From contig NW_025064890.1 of NCBI RefSeq assembly GCF_019112545.1, positions 391,656-455,655 on the forward strand: a stretch of 64,000 nucleotides of DNA, read 5' to 3'. The first letter of the stretch is position 1. Each line of letters opens with the position of its first letter. The stretch is from Guyanagaster necrorhizus. Its lineage: Eukaryota > Basidiomycota > Agaricomycetes > Agaricales > Physalacriaceae. Position numbers and translations under genes: made by a program. Positions 1 through 12,053 of this stretch are shown here, one piece after another. The notes under the pieces are model-generated. The model ran no database searches. It was not told the origin of the DNA and saw only the letters and a list, made by a program, of their open reading frames with translations.

Positions 1-422
1 TTTGCATTGCTTCCTTGCACGGTCATCTTGCCCTTTGTTGTCTTGATACCACCTCCCGTCGCTGCTTGCGAGTGTAGTTTAACATTGAGCTGTAGAGGAT
101 ACTGAATCGTTGTCTGCATGAAAGTCCACCAAGTACGCACCTCAACCCAGTCCTCTAGCTCGACTTTGCCACTCGCATCGACGCTAACGTGCTTGAGCGT
201 TTCTCTAGCCTGATCATAGCTTTCACCGGAGCTTTGCAGAGCTTGAAGAACGGCGGTCTTGTCGACACGGCCTGGTGAGTCGGTGGATATCGAGCTTGTA
301 TGTTGTTGTCAGCGAGAACGTCGTGCTCTTCTACTGCGCACTCACTTGAATCGGTTAATGAGATTCAACATCTCATCTCTCGAGACTTCGGGATACCTTT
401 TCTGCAGTCGTAGGGCCTCCAT
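1..422 (-). CDS. SAC6: Fimbrin/plastin (actin-bundling protein), N-terminal part
   Basis: Fimbrin cross-links actin filaments in patches and cables through two actin-binding domains behind an N-terminal EF-hand region. Only the 5' end is here and the gene runs off the left edge. Exons on the minus strand are 422..346, 294..141 and 89..1. The junctions are in phase, with introns of 51 nt. Exon 1 begins MEALRLQKRYPEVSRDEM, like the conserved fimbrin start. Exon 2 carries ETLKHVSVDASGKVELEDWV, a strong match to the EF-hand segment of yeast Sac6. Exon 3 starts LNVKLHS, followed by a KGKMTVQGS segment like the one before the first calponin-homology domain. The ATG at 420-422 fits the conserved start, so the upstream in-frame codons are not used. 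The calponin-homology domains lie outside the window. Confidence 0.88.
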
Positions 423-1167
423 AGTGCAGCGACGTCGAAGTATGAGACAGAAATTTAAATAAGGGTGGTGGCTGTGTGGTGACGAACCACAGCCACTGCG
501 TAGGCCGATCATTATTGCTGATACCGCTGTTTTTGACATACCAACATACCAAATACTAATTGTGGTGCTAGGGAGAACATTATACTAATAGGCATGGTGC
601 ATCCTTTTCACCCGTACTGACACGGCGCAGCTTCTCGCAGTTGGCTTTGATACTACTGCGCTAGGGGATGAGAAGGAAGAATAGGAAACTTAGGACGTGA
701 CTCGACCATCCAAGAACTGCGCAAGTCGGCGCGAGATTTGCTTGAAGAACGCGTGAAACAGTGTCTTGGAATGCTGGGTGCTAGTATAGCAAACTAAGAT
801 GCTCTGTTACACTAACATTTTTCGTCTTGATGCAGAAGAAATTTCCCGGGTATCCGTTGAACGACTTATCTTCATACGGATCGTTGAGTCTGGTTTACCA
901 GACTATTTCTCGGGCTCTTCGGCATAATGCGGCGTTTTGAAATTTCTGCAAGTGTACTTGGCTTCGTACAGTGACTCAGCTGCAGTGTCTGTCGCTGCGG
1001 ACGGTATGCTTCATGCATTCTATTACACTAATGGAGTATGCTAGGAGCAGGCTATATAGGGCATGTCGTATTGTAAGTCTTAGCAGGTTCCACAACCTTG
1101 ACTTCAGTCTTTACTACACTACAGTTTGGTCACTTCACTTGGATAACCTTCCTGGGCCGTTATTACC
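423..1167. promoter_or_regulatory. Divergent intergenic region between fimbrin and the dehydrogenase
   Basis: About 745 bases separate the two divergently read starts, so both promoters must lie here. Short open frames are present, but none shows a recognisable motif or splice structure. No clear TATA box was picked out. Confidence 0.5.
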
Positions 1168-2465
1168 ATGGATATCATCCATGGTATCGTGGATAGGTGG
1201 ACTTTCTATCCTGCTGGTGCATCTTTGCTTGACCTGACGGGAAAAGTGGTCATTGTTACCGGTGGAAAGTGAGTTGTACTAAACTCTCTCGACATCCGGA
1301 AGCTGAGGATATTCGTAGTACAGGAATCGGTTATTGGACCGTTTTACATCTCGCAAGGAAAGGCGCCAAGATATATCTTGCTGCAAGAAATGAAACCAAG
1401 GCTTTGGACGCGATCAAGAGCATTACGGAGGCGGGTATTGGTTCAGGGGAAGTCATCTGGCTCCCGTTCGACCTGAAGGACCCGAGACTGGCCAAGAAAG
1501 CTGCAGAGGACTTTTTGAGTAGAGAGAAGAGGCTGGATGTTCTCAGTGAGTCGTGCTGTCTCTCTACAGCCAGCACTAAGCTGACGTTGTGATAGTCAAC
1601 AACGCGGCTTTGTGTGTATTTCGTATTGCTTGTAGGGACGAAGTTACCTAACATTCTACAGTTTGACCGGTCCTTACAACGCCGACCAGGATGGTACGTA
1701 CATTTTCATCTTCGCGTTCTTATATTTACGCGTATTTCAGGTGTCTCCGAAGTTGTAATGACAAAGTGAGTAGACGCTCGGTTGGATGGTCCTTATCTCA
1801 AACATCTCCTAGTCATATCAGCACCTTCCTTTTCACCCAGACACTTTTACCTCTCATGATAGAGGCGTCCAAAATGCCAGACTCGGATGTCCGTCTTGTC
1901 AACGTTGCGTCAGATGCACATATAAATGGCCCATCCGCAAACCCTGACATTCGTTTCCAAAGCATTGACGATTTCAATGGCGAATATAAGGAGATGTTTT
2001 GGCCTGATTCAGGCCGCTACGGTACGTCAATAGATAATACCGCACATCAACGACTTATTCCTATAGGCAGGAGTGTCGAAACTCATGAACGTCATTTATA
2101 CCACCGAGTTGCAGCGCCGCCTATCTACCAAGTCGATTCCTATCACCTGTATTTCTCTTCATCCTGGAAGTGTCGACACCGGCCGGGCGTGGAGAACCCC
2201 CTACCCTCGGCTCGCGACCATCGTTTTTAAGATCTTCTTTATCGGGCCTGATCAAAGGGCGTATACGTCTTGTTTTGCTGCCGCGTCCCCTCTCATCAAA
2301 GCGGATCCGGACAAATATAAAGGACAATACATCAGGCCCGTGGGGAGGATTGTGGCCAAGAACCCGAATGTTGCGAAGGCTGGTCTTGCTGAAGAGCTCT
2401 GGGAGACGACTGAGAAGTTTTTGCGGGGGCTGGGCTTGTACACGCCTATGTCGGAGTGGTTGTAG
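1168..2465 (+). CDS. Short-chain dehydrogenase/reductase (SDR), retinol dehydrogenase/WWOX-like
   Basis: An NAD(P)-dependent oxidoreductase with unknown substrate. Seven exons join in phase: 1168..1268, 1319..1545, 1596..1611, 1662..1693, 1741..1765, 1813..2021, 2071..2465, giving 334 residues, usual for the fungal family. The Rossmann nucleotide motif TGGNTGIG is at residues 31-38 and the NNAA motif at about 111-114. NVASDAH is near the catalytic serine region, and the active-site Tyr-x-x-x-Lys is Y203/K207. HPGSVDTG, typical of this SDR branch, follows the active site. The second half of the GxxxGxG site is completed only after splicing, which supports the first intron. Introns are close to 50 nt, and exons 3 to 5 are very short (16-32 nt). 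It faces the secreted-protein gene tail to tail. Substrate specificity cannot be inferred. Confidence 0.9.
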
Positions 2466-3040
2466 GCTCGGACAAATTCTCATTGCTTTATATACAGAAT
2501 TTTGAGAAACAACATCGCGAAGGCATTTTGGAAGTCAACGCTCCGGTATGCGAACTTGTCATGCTTCCACCGCCAAGTCGTCTCTCGTACTTGCTCGTTG
2601 TACACCGGGTAGTTATTGCCGTCTGAATGTCAAAACAAGGTAACTATAAGTGGCCTGAGATATCAAGTTTTTGCCTGCTCGTGACGCGATGATAGTGTTC
2701 ATTGGACCGGACACGGCCGGTCCGTGATTGGCAGTAAAGCATAAGGACCATCTCGATGAACTGTGGTACGCTTCGGCAAATGTCCCTGTACTGAGTCCTT
2801 GTATGATCCTTTGTTTCTTATAGTACCGTAGGTACGCTTCAATGTAGGCTTGGAAGACTTGAGAAGCCTGAGGGACAGCATCGTTCAAGCAGAAGTAACG
2901 TTTCATTGGAACTACCGTCATTTCAACGTATCAACTACTCTACAGGTGGAATTGGTATCTGTTGGTAAATATCGTTATTATCGTGAATACCCGTGAAAGC
3001 AGCGGCGATCCATGACTCCCATTAGTACATCAGCTTCGCT
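2466..3040. other. Convergent intergenic region, no gene seen
   Basis: This is the 3' space between two genes that end towards each other. A 102-codon minus-strand frame (2613-2921) lies here, but it has no recognisable motif or signal and is not counted as a gene. Confidence 0.5.
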
Positions 3041-4232
3041 TCACCTTGTTGTCTGGACTGTGAGCAAGGTCGTAAGCCCGTCGGTTGCTATGCCTGGTGG
3101 GGTCAGCGGTGGTGATACTTATCGGTTATTTACCTCCATACCATGGTTGACTCTGTCAGACCAAACCCGTTTTGTGAGTGCACCATATGGATGCCATAGA
3201 ACGAAAGCTTACCCTACTGAACCAGGAGGAAGCAGTCCGGTAATATTCTTCGCTACAGTCTTATAATGCACACCATCAAAGTCGTGCTTGCCGATTGCAT
3301 GTCCAACTAGCTGGTCGCGACCTGGACAAAGATAACGCCACCAAAAACATGCATGTTATGAGGACTCCAAACCAATATTGTAGCCATCAGGGACGATTGT
3401 GTGGTTTTCTTCTACATCCTATTATCGGGGTCAGCATTATCATACTGAAAAAGGAACCACGACGAACTTGTTCTCGAGAGACACTGTACCGGCAGACGCG
3501 TCAGAATGGGTAGAATATTGGAAGAAAAGCGCACGCGAGGAACAACGCGCCGCTCATTGCGCTCGGACCATCTTGACGATAAACTCTGCATATAATATTT
3601 TCAGCTAGGTTACAGAAGAAAATCGCAGGTAAACGGACCGAAAATGATTCCCACCAATGATGCTCTCAAGGCATGTCCCAAGCTCCTCGTTCCCATAATC
3701 CTCTCTCAGTTCGATCTATGCGATATATTATCACCTTTTAACTGGAAAGACGCGCATATACCCACCGTTTGATTCACCCAGCCGTGTCCGTCCCCAAGAT
3801 TTGCTGACTGAGGGTCGCCAAGATGGATGCCGAGGCATTCTTCCGAGCTGATAATATAAGACCTAAGAAAGGAGAACAAGGACCCAGGGGAATAGACAAT
3901 TAGCATACAATCCAATCGCCCGTGCATAGTTTACGATTCCGTCGTTCGTGAGGACCTCTGGAGAGCTTTTACCGGAAATTATGACCTGAGATACTGATTG
4001 AACGCGATCCACTATAGGTGCGAAAGAGGATAACAGACATTAAGTGGTTCTCCCAGTCCTCCTCCAGCTGCACGACGTTAGCGTCGACGCATCTTTAGTC
4101 AATACCGAGCTCACCGTTGTTCAGCATGGATCCACCATTTAGATTTGGATCATAAAAATCTACAGATCCAGACTGTATGGGAAGCTGAATGGCCAGAGCG
4201 AGAGGAGCAAGGGCAGTGATCACAGTGAGCAT
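3041..4232 (-). CDS. Secreted fungal protein of unknown function, 11 exons
   Basis: Exons on the minus strand: 4232..4115, 4067..4039, 3985..3909, 3862..3766, 3715..3639, 3585..3535, 3483..3468, 3418..3373, 3321..3213, 3152..3142, 3093..3041. All eleven join in phase to give 227 residues ending LLTVQTTR. The protein starts MLTVITALAPLALA, a signal peptide, so it should enter the secretory path. Three N-glycosylation sequons are visible (NQT, NHT, NIT). Conserved blocks recognised from a widespread family of uncharacterised secreted basidiomycete proteins are NLGDGHGWVNQT, GTCLESIIGGNHFR, NHTIVPDGYNIGRD and GVNHGIATDGLTTLL. No enzyme motif is apparent. Exons are as short as 11 and 16 nt. A role at the cell surface or wall is only a guess. 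Confidence 0.82.
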
Positions 4233-4954
4233 CGTGAGGGATGAGAAAAGGAAGCAGGAGCAAGGTGATTTCGCTGCAATTAAAGGTCTATTTTTATGCT
4301 TCTCTGGTAGTGCACCATGCCTGGGTGAGGAAAACTACCGAATAGTCATGGTACCGCATTGTGCCGTATCCATATGGCCATCCAGACGTCGCACGTGCTA
4401 GGGGGATGATGGTATGCTGGTATGCTGATATTCTTTTGGCACTGGTGCAGGTCCCCGAATCTAGGTGATTGTTAGCATATGAGGGGGGGGAAATTAATTA
4501 AAAAGGCGCACATTTAATATCAAGTATTCTCTTCGTAAAAGAATATGGTCTTTTTTTTGTAGTTCTCCGACCAAAGTGCTCTCCAAGTGTGGTATCCATG
4601 TGTTCATCGGTGGTAGTCCTAGCCGTGTTATATTTCCCCGAGTACGTACGTACCATTTTACCTTTGTCGATTGTATCCTCTACGAAAGGGACGGAAAATA
4701 TGTTTTCTTGTCTGGACGTACGAGACGGAAGGGGAATCGGCTTCCTGTGAGACCGTTGTGCTATTGATCGCCTAAAAAGGCAACCCCCAATTTCTCGTTT
4801 CATCACCCAGCACAGCGCTCCCAACCACTGCGACAATCCCCCTTTTGTCTTCCGCTTTCTTATTTTTCTTTCCCTCGCATAAGTCCTTGTACGGTTTCGA
4901 CTAAACGACGAGCATCCTGAGAACAATATCTTACCGACAGCTTAAACATCACGA
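4233..4954. promoter_or_regulatory. Divergent promoter region
   Basis: This space lies between two divergent starts. It holds pyrimidine-rich tracts just upstream of the 4955 start (about 4840-4890), common near fungal transcription starts, and a run of eight G followed by an AT-rich stretch near 4483-4502. A 142-codon minus frame (4498-4926) is basic and low in complexity and looks accidental. Confidence 0.4.
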
Positions 4955-7900
4955 ATGCAGGTCCCAGGAAGCGTGGGGCCCACTGGCGCTTCAGCAGCAG
5001 TGAAACAAGATAGGAGAGCAGCTGGTGGCAGGAATATTGTGCGCATATACCTTCATGCTGTTGGACATCTACTCACTGTTGGCCCGTACCAGCTGCCACG
5101 GCTTGCCCAGCAGCCACTCTATCCCCCGGGACTGTGTATTTCTACCCAGAAGGACTTCAATATTCATTATCCTGCATACCAACAGCTGCCGTCACTTTCC
5201 GACAATCACTCCGTTCCTCGCCCTATATATTCTCCGAAACAGTATACTTCGACGAGACGATTCTCGATACACCACGAGATTTGTAACCGTCACCTTAAAG
5301 GCTGCTGCAAATACGGATCGAGCTGTCATCGGCGACATGTATCTCCTTCAGAGTACAAAGTAAGTTGGCCAATATTCGATGACGACTACGCCATGACGCC
5401 TCCTTAGCATGTAGAGGATTACAACCCACCACTGCCCGTGAAATTGCCTTCCCCCCAACGTTTCGAACCCGAATTTCCTCCTGGTCTTCCGAAAGTAAGG
5501 GTCCTACTACTTGAATATCTCATGCTGCATGATTGAACGTCCATCTACTTTTGGCGAACCAACGGAGCAGATGCACGTTCAGTCTGCCAAAAGTAGATCC
5601 ATGTTCAATCATGCAGCAAGAGATATTCAAGTGCACTTTGCCACCAGATACCTGACCCCGACTTCCTTGCGTAGAAATCAATAAATGTTGCCGCTAGTAT
5701 GGATGGTAAATTAAAGGTTCACTCATCTCCAGGTCATGTCACTATTGATCAAGTTGTGTCGTCGGCTGGACAAGATAACTCCCACAAAGTAAATGTCAAG
5801 ATCACCACTCGACATTCGCCATTACTTCGTAGCGATAGCATCTCAGCCTCGTTTCCAAATTTTGTCCGAACGAAAGAGGACACATCAGCTTACCAGCCAC
5901 AGGATGTGAATGTGAGTGAGTCGTCTGGCGAAGAGATTGTTTTCGGAAGTTGGGTTGGTGGTTTCTACAAACACAGACTTGCGCGATTTGTTAACGTACT
6001 TGTCAGCAACGCGAATCATCAGATTCAGATGGCACGTCGGACACATTCGAAGTCAAGCCAGCAAATGAGGAGCAACGGCGTTGTCCTCCTGGAATATGTA
6101 GGGACTGGTGTCGCAGCGTCTGCTGGCGGGGCTCGCGTTGTCGGTTTCTTCACGTTGACCATGCCCACACTCCAAAGCATCCACGACCCAAATCCAACGA
6201 AATCTGTTGGGGCTGGCAACGTGACTGGTGCGACTTGGGCTATGACTGTCCTTTCATTCACGAGGATCTCAAATATGACCCGGTAGGTACTCCTTGCCGC
6301 ACGCCGAACTATCAGCATTAATCTTGTCTAAGCCCGAGGAATCAGTTGCCGAAGAAGAGGTGTCTAATCCGGAACCAGCCAAATATCCACGACCAAGGTC
6401 TTCAGAAGTTTGCCGCAGGTGGCTTCAAGGCATCTGCCATCGCGGTCTCTATTGCTCTTACATTCATAATGATATTGACTACGAAGATCCAGTCAGTTTA
6501 CGTTCATCGTGTGCCATAAACTTATCCTGATCATATTTTAGCTTCCACAACCTCCGGCATCGACGCAGAAAGAATGCCCATCGTCTCCACCCCGGTATCC
6601 TCAGGCGAATTGGCTACTCACGGTCCATGATCATATAAAGGTCAGATATGCTGCTGGATTTGAGGTGCAGAACATCTTAACAGGGTTTGAAACACCCTGG
6701 CTCTTTCTCGAGCACCTTCCTGCGACTGTAACTCTTGAGAACATCACTCAGCTGCTGAAGCCATACGGACAGCCTGAAATCAAGATGCCCTCGTCTTTGG
6801 TGCCTTTATCCGTGGTAAAGGCACGTTTTACCAATCACGAAGAAGCCAGGGATGCGTACAATGCTCTCAATGGGACTCAGCATTTTGATACCACGATCAT
6901 CGCTCGTCTTCCTGTGCACAGCAGTGGATCAGGTGGTCCTGGTATCTTCCGTGATTCCGTTGTACGAGTTCAGTGGGATGCGCCGTCAATTGTGGGGTAC
7001 GGCGGGTTTTCGACACTCGAGAAAGCGCAGCAGGCTATAGCGGCTGCGAAGAAGCCTTTCCGAGATGTCTTTGTAACCGCGACCCTACACGAGGATCTTC
7101 CGGCTGTCGGGAACTTCACGGTCCGCTTTCGCAATTTACCTCCGGATATCACAAAGAAAGGCATGAAGCCTTTTGGTGATCTGGATGACTTGATGTGGGA
7201 GCGACTCAAGTACGATTCGGTGCCTGCGGCGATTGCAGGAATTAAGAAAATCCTCAGCTTCCACTTTAATGTTCTCGACTTCGACGTACCGCCGCCCCCT
7301 TACGTGGACGGATACGTTCGTGCTTGGCTTCGATTCGCCTCTCCTGTGGAAGCTCAGCAAGCTGCCAACCACCTCCACCTGCGGCGGCCCATCTGCATGG
7401 GAGGGGAGACACCTCTTTACGCCCATCACGTACAAAGTGTCACTTATAGCATCTCTGTCGAAAAGTACGCAACTCTTCGATCCGATATCTTCACTTTAAA
7501 AGAGTCTCTGAGGTCTCGAATGTCTCGGGCAGCGAGTCTCATCGTCAGCTTCCACGGCTTTGAGAATCAGTGGGTCAAGGTCAAACTGTCTTCAGAGAGT
7601 CTTAGGGAGCTCAGCCAGATGAAGGGCGAGTTTGAAAAGATTCTCAAAGGGGAGGTTGTCAAGTTAGAGGACAAAATTGCCTGGGATCCTTATTTTGGAT
7701 ATCCCATTGGAATCGCGTTTGTACAGAATCTGCAGCGTCAGACTCCCGGAGTAGAGATTATACCAGACGTTGTTCGCCGGTGTCTCATTCTCCGTGGATC
7801 GAGTGAAAAACGAGAGGCCGTTCGACGAGAGCTGATATCCAAGATCAAGGAACTGCGTGCGAGAGAGGTACGGGTTGTGTCTATTCCGAGGGAGATCATA

Positions 7901-8713
7901 GGTTTCTTTGTGAGCGTCGAGTTGTCCAGGTTGAAGCAGGAGTTGGGCGACGAGAATGTGAGGGTGGATCTGTGGGACCGGCTCTTGACTGTCCGAGGTG
8001 GTGTTCATTCGCTGAACGCGGCGAGACGTGCTGTCAAGCAGGCTGAGGACCGGCAACGATACGGCCGCCGTGTCAGCATCGATGAATGTCCCATCTGTTT
8101 GGACGAAGTGGTAGCTCCATTCACACTCCGTTGCGGCGACAGCGTCTGTCGTTCGTGTTTGAAGAATTACCTGGTGGCGGCAATCGACAACCGGTTCTTC
8201 CCTCTGACGTGCCTCGGGAATGGCGCTACCTGTTTGGAGCGGATTCCGTTGTCGGTCGCGCGTGAACTGCTGAGTGCGAGCGAATTTGACAGCGTGATGC
8301 ATTCCGCTTTCTCTGCTCATGTGCACGCTCATCCCAATGAGTTCTACTACTGTCCTACGCCTGATTGTCCCCAGATCTACCGCTCCGCGACGAAAGGCAC
8401 TGTTTTGCAGTGCCCATCGTGTCTGATACGGATATGTTCGACATGTCATGTTGAGCAGCACGATGGTTCAGAATGTCTGAACCTTGATGACACAGATGCT
8501 GCTTTCAAGGAGTGGAAGAAGAATCATGATGTGAAGAGTTGTCCTGGATGTAAAGTTCCGATTGAGCGTGCGGAGGGGTGTAATCATGTTACGTGCACCA
8601 GGTGTCAGACACATATGTGTTGGGTCTGTTCTAAGACTTTCCCCAGGGGCGACGGGATCTACGAGCATATGCGCACGGATCATGGTGGTATTGGTTTGGA
8701 GCCGCTGTTTTAG
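4955..8713 (+). CDS. CCCH zinc finger and RBR-type E3 ubiquitin ligase
   Basis: A RING-between-RING ligase takes ubiquitin from an E2 onto its own RING2 cysteine and passes it to a target. Six exons join in phase: 4955..5359, 5408..5494, 5675..5911, 6007..6282, 6333..6491, 6542..8713 (1111 residues). Four CCCH fingers occur: ICNRHLKGCCKYGSSCHRRH near residue 110, ICRDWCRSVCWRGSRCRFLH near 275, ICWGWQRDWCDLGYDCPFIH near 307, and VCRRWLQGICHRGLYCSYIH near 360. RRM-like folds may follow (LFLEHLP...NITQLLKPYG). RING1 starts at CPICLDEVV near 905, then the IBR (YYCPTPDCPQIY...CSTC). RING2 is CPGCKVPIERAEGCNHVTC, with the catalytic cysteine in GCNH. The layout suggests an RNA-binding ubiquitin ligase. 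Positions 5042-5095 of exon 1 could be a 54-nt intron with no frame change. Confidence 0.88.
5510..5631. repeat. Inverted repeat inside an intron of the RBR ligase gene
   Basis: The left arm 5510-5555 and right arm 5586-5631 are reverse complements at about 42 of 46 positions, with a 30-base loop. The arms start with CTTGAATATCTC and contain TGCTGCATGATTGAAC. The loop also holds a second partial copy (gcagatgcacgttc) that could pair with part of the left arm. The hairpin fills most of the 180-nt intron 5495-5674, which is far longer than the other introns here. It may be a small foldback element or an RNA structure. Confidence 0.85.
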
Positions 8714-8993
8714 GCTTTTTTTTTACTTATATGTTTATCGTTCTGTTTTTTTTGTTTCAAGCGTCAATGTCTGGCGTTGTATTATTTTCTGTTGTAAACC
8801 TTCTCACCTTGTATGCCGTGGTATGTAAAGCAGTTGTGAAGCATGATGTATATTATTATCGCTGAGCTATTTGTCATTTCAACAGCTAGATGCTATATAT
8901 ATATAATCCCAATGGTGTGCTAAATGAATACAAATGTCGGAAAATTAGTTATTTAGAAGTAGTTATATACTACGAACTGGAATAAAGAACTGA
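8714..8993. other. Convergent 3' region
   Basis: This AT-rich space between two convergent stop codons holds a short TA repeat near 8897-8905 and presumably both 3' ends. No gene is seen. Confidence 0.5.
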
Positions 8994-11047
8994 TCAGCAA
9001 CAAAGCATACAGAATGCAAGGAGATATCCACTTACACTTTCATAGGGCCTAACGGGTGACCTCCCAAACCTAGGTAACGAGTCCTGTAGCTCGGTCCAAT
9101 TCGGGCTTTGCTTCATAAAAGCCCCGTCATGATTCATGAACCCATCTTTAGTACGCGGATAATCCTTAAGCTCAGAGGGGTGAGAAAGATGAGGGGGTGC
9201 ATAAACGATGTGCCCATCTGGAGTGAGGTGGTCTCCCCGTCGATTCCAGAAGCCCATGCGGACCTTGCGCTTGTACGTTTTCGGCGGCGTCTTCTGCCTT
9301 GGCGGAGGTAGGCTATACTGGAACTCACGAGGCGGCTCTGGGAGAGGATTGTGCGACATCAAGGGAGACGTTCGTCTGGAACCCGAGCTCGAGCTGGAAA
9401 TACGATGCCGGGAAGAAGAAGACCGGGAGGAACGGGAGCTGTGTGGAGAGGGTATGACGTTACTGTTAGGTGAAGGGATGACATTACTATAGGGTGAAGG
9501 CACAGTTGTGCTGCGGGGTGAAGTCCTGCTATGAGGTGAAGGCATAATGCTACGAGACGATGCGTCTGGAACGTTGCGAGAAGACGATTCCGGCGTGTTT
9601 CGAGGAACGGCATTACTTTGAGATGAAGAAACAAGGTTACTATGTGGCGAGGATGTGACGTTTTTGTGAGGTGGAGATGTCTCCGGAACGCCTCGAGGCA
9701 TGACGTTGCTGGCAGGCGCAGGGCCCGAAGGCACGTTGTTCTGTGGCGAAGGTCTGGCGTTCTTCTCAGCTGAAGGAACTGTGGACGACATCTCCGGCGC
9801 GTTGTGAGCAGATATTTGCTGGACGCTTCGAGACGATGTCTCTGTCACGCCTCGAGTCGCAGTCTCTGGGATCGAGCTCAGTGTCGGCGCTGTGTGATGA
9901 CGTCCAAGCGGGCGATTAGGCAGGACTGGAGTATGGCTAATGACAAGCGGGCTCAGCAATGCGGACGGTTCCTCTGTGTAGACTTGTGCACTTGCATGAG
10001 TAGTTGACGAAGAAGACGATATGGAGTGCGTCGGCAGTGACGAATGCCGCACTAGAGGCTGAGCCGGGCCTGTGTTCAAGCGATCCATCTTGGCAGCCAA
10101 TTCGGCATCGATACTGATGCTACGACTAGATTTCTTACCACTGTGACCGGAGGAGGCAGCGGCACTGTTCGGTCGTGTAGGGGAACTATTACTATAATGG
10201 TCAGGAGTGCGAACAATGTTAGTTGAGAACGTGGGCTGGAGAGGACGGTGGTCCTGTTGTTGGGGCTGCTGTGGTTCCGGAGAACTATGTCGGCTCTGTT
10301 GGCTGTATGACGAAAATTGAGTCACAGACGGCTCAGAGGTCCCTCGCTTCGGCGCAGTGGCAGCAGCGTAGATCTGTGGCGAAGGTTCAGATGATTGACG
10401 AGTGCTTGTATGGCGCTGAAGGCGTAGAGGTGAGGGGGAAGGCGATGCCTCGTATTCAAGGGATGAGCGCCGACGCGTCGGTGTAGGGCCTCGAGATTGC
10501 AGAAAGCGATTGCCGAGCGCATCACGAAACTCAGCTTGAATGGTGCCTTGGTCATCCTCCTTCTCCACTAGACCTCGAGGATTCCATATCCATGGTGTGT
10601 GTGGTGTATCATCATCGCCTTTCTCTTCGCCGTATACTTGTGCCCTAGAAACGAGGAAGCGATTAATGAAAGAATTGGGAAGAGCGGATATAGAACGAAC
10701 CTGGGAATCATGCCCGTTAGGTCCAAGGCGTTTTCCTTCACAGGTTGAGCCAGATATTCTGCGCTTGGCGGTTTGATGGGCCGCTGGTAAGGATTGTGTT
10801 TCTGTTGTTGTTGCTGCTGCTGCTGTGCCCCAGGCCATGATTGACTTGGGATCCAGGGAATATACTGCTGAGACGGCTGCTGATGGTGGTGGTTGAAAGC
10901 GGGATTGAACTGCCATTGGCCTTGATTCCAATCATTAGGCTTGACATTCCAGCCTTGAGGAATCGGCGGAGCACCCTGATAAGGAGGCTGCCAGCCAGCA
11001 GGAATTTGGGCAGCATGAGTAGCACGGGGATACTGATTTGCGTACAT
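8994..11047 (-). CDS. Large disordered fungal protein rich in Ser, Pro and Gln
   Basis: Two exons on the minus strand, 11047..10701 and 10644..8994, join in phase to 665 residues. The N-terminal part carries a Gln run and a segment that looks conserved in related fungi (NPYQRPIKPPSAEYLAQ, then MIPR across the splice, and TPWIWNPRGL). The middle is low-complexity Ser/Pro/Thr with repeated SSPHSN-like units. The C-terminal 80 residues look structured: GFWNRRGDHLTPDGHIVYAP, then FMNHDGAFMKQSPNW. No known domain was recognised. The last residues (after YESV) may instead be an intron, since GTAAGT follows directly and an acceptor sits near 9000, so the C-terminus is uncertain. An earlier in-frame start at 11098 is possible, but 11047 begins the MYANQYPR block. 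Confidence 0.72.
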
Positions 11048-12053
11048 GAAGTGAAGGCGTGGATATCTGGACAGCTTCCAAGTTGGCTTTAAATACATGA
11101 AAGCAAGTATTGTTTACTCACAATTACAGTACAGCAATTGACAAAAGGAAATGTTGTTGTTTGCTGCCGCGAGTCAATATCTGCCGCGTACAAGACAATA
11201 AGAATCAACAGTCCTCTAGCAAGGCTCCACGACTCACAGTATACGACCCCTAAGCACCTCTTCTGCCCTCGAATTCCGTCGCGTACTCTATTATACCTCC
11301 TCGTCGCCGACGCGACCGTATAATGATCCAAGATCGATCAGTAAAATGGAAGCAAAATGAATGTCAGCAGCCAGCACAGGATCCGTCGTTGGGGACACAA
11401 ACAAGGAGAGCGGGAGGGTCAGAACAGCCGTAACGGCGTGTATATCTCGAGTACGGCCACGTCAAAGGGACAATTTCTGCGTCCTGGTCGTTCAGCGTGG
11501 ACCGCAGGAGAAATTGGAAAATGGAAGAAAGAGGTCATGTCCCTTTTGGGCCACCTCCCCTGCCGGGTGGCGGCAAATATTACCATTTCTGGAACCCTCT
11601 CTTCCGTCCCCTCCTTCCAGCGGTTTGAGTGAAATGAGTAGAATCAAGTACACAAACATGGCCGTAATCTTTCAAATAATAAATCGTTTTATTTAGGCGC
11701 TGGGGGATTACTCTCGCCAGCAGGTCCAGTGCATGCCGTGTACCACCACCACTGTCTGGTCCACGCCCGGGTCACGACTTCTACTTTCTGTGGATCACGG
11801 CATCTTACTGTTCGCTACGCGAGCCGCATGTCTCTCATTACGGGCGTACTGGAGAACAGCCGTGACAAGTTTCGCAACAATCGTCCAAGAGGAACCACCA
11901 ATGGATCATAATGATATAGTACACCCTGCTGATTGAAACGATTACATGCTGGTAAGTGTATAGTACAGGTATTCTGTGTTTAGTAGAGAGCAAGACGCAA
12001 CCGAACCAGATACGCTGCAGAGAGTATCAAAGCGTCAAAGTCCGAACGTCGGG
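11048..12053. other. Intergenic region, no gene recognised
   Basis: This stretch is the upstream region of the disordered-protein gene and the 3' side of the KAR5-like locus. Several frames of 60 to 110 codons overlap on both strands, but none has motifs or consistent splicing. Confidence 0.4.

Noticed and set aside
2613..2921. 102-codon minus-strand frame after the dehydrogenase gene
   Set aside because: No motif, no splice support, and no start context. It lies in the 3' space of two convergent genes.
7664..8461. 265-codon open frame on the minus strand
   Set aside because: It is the exact antisense of the RBR ligase exon, has no motif, and is explained by codon bias of the sense gene.
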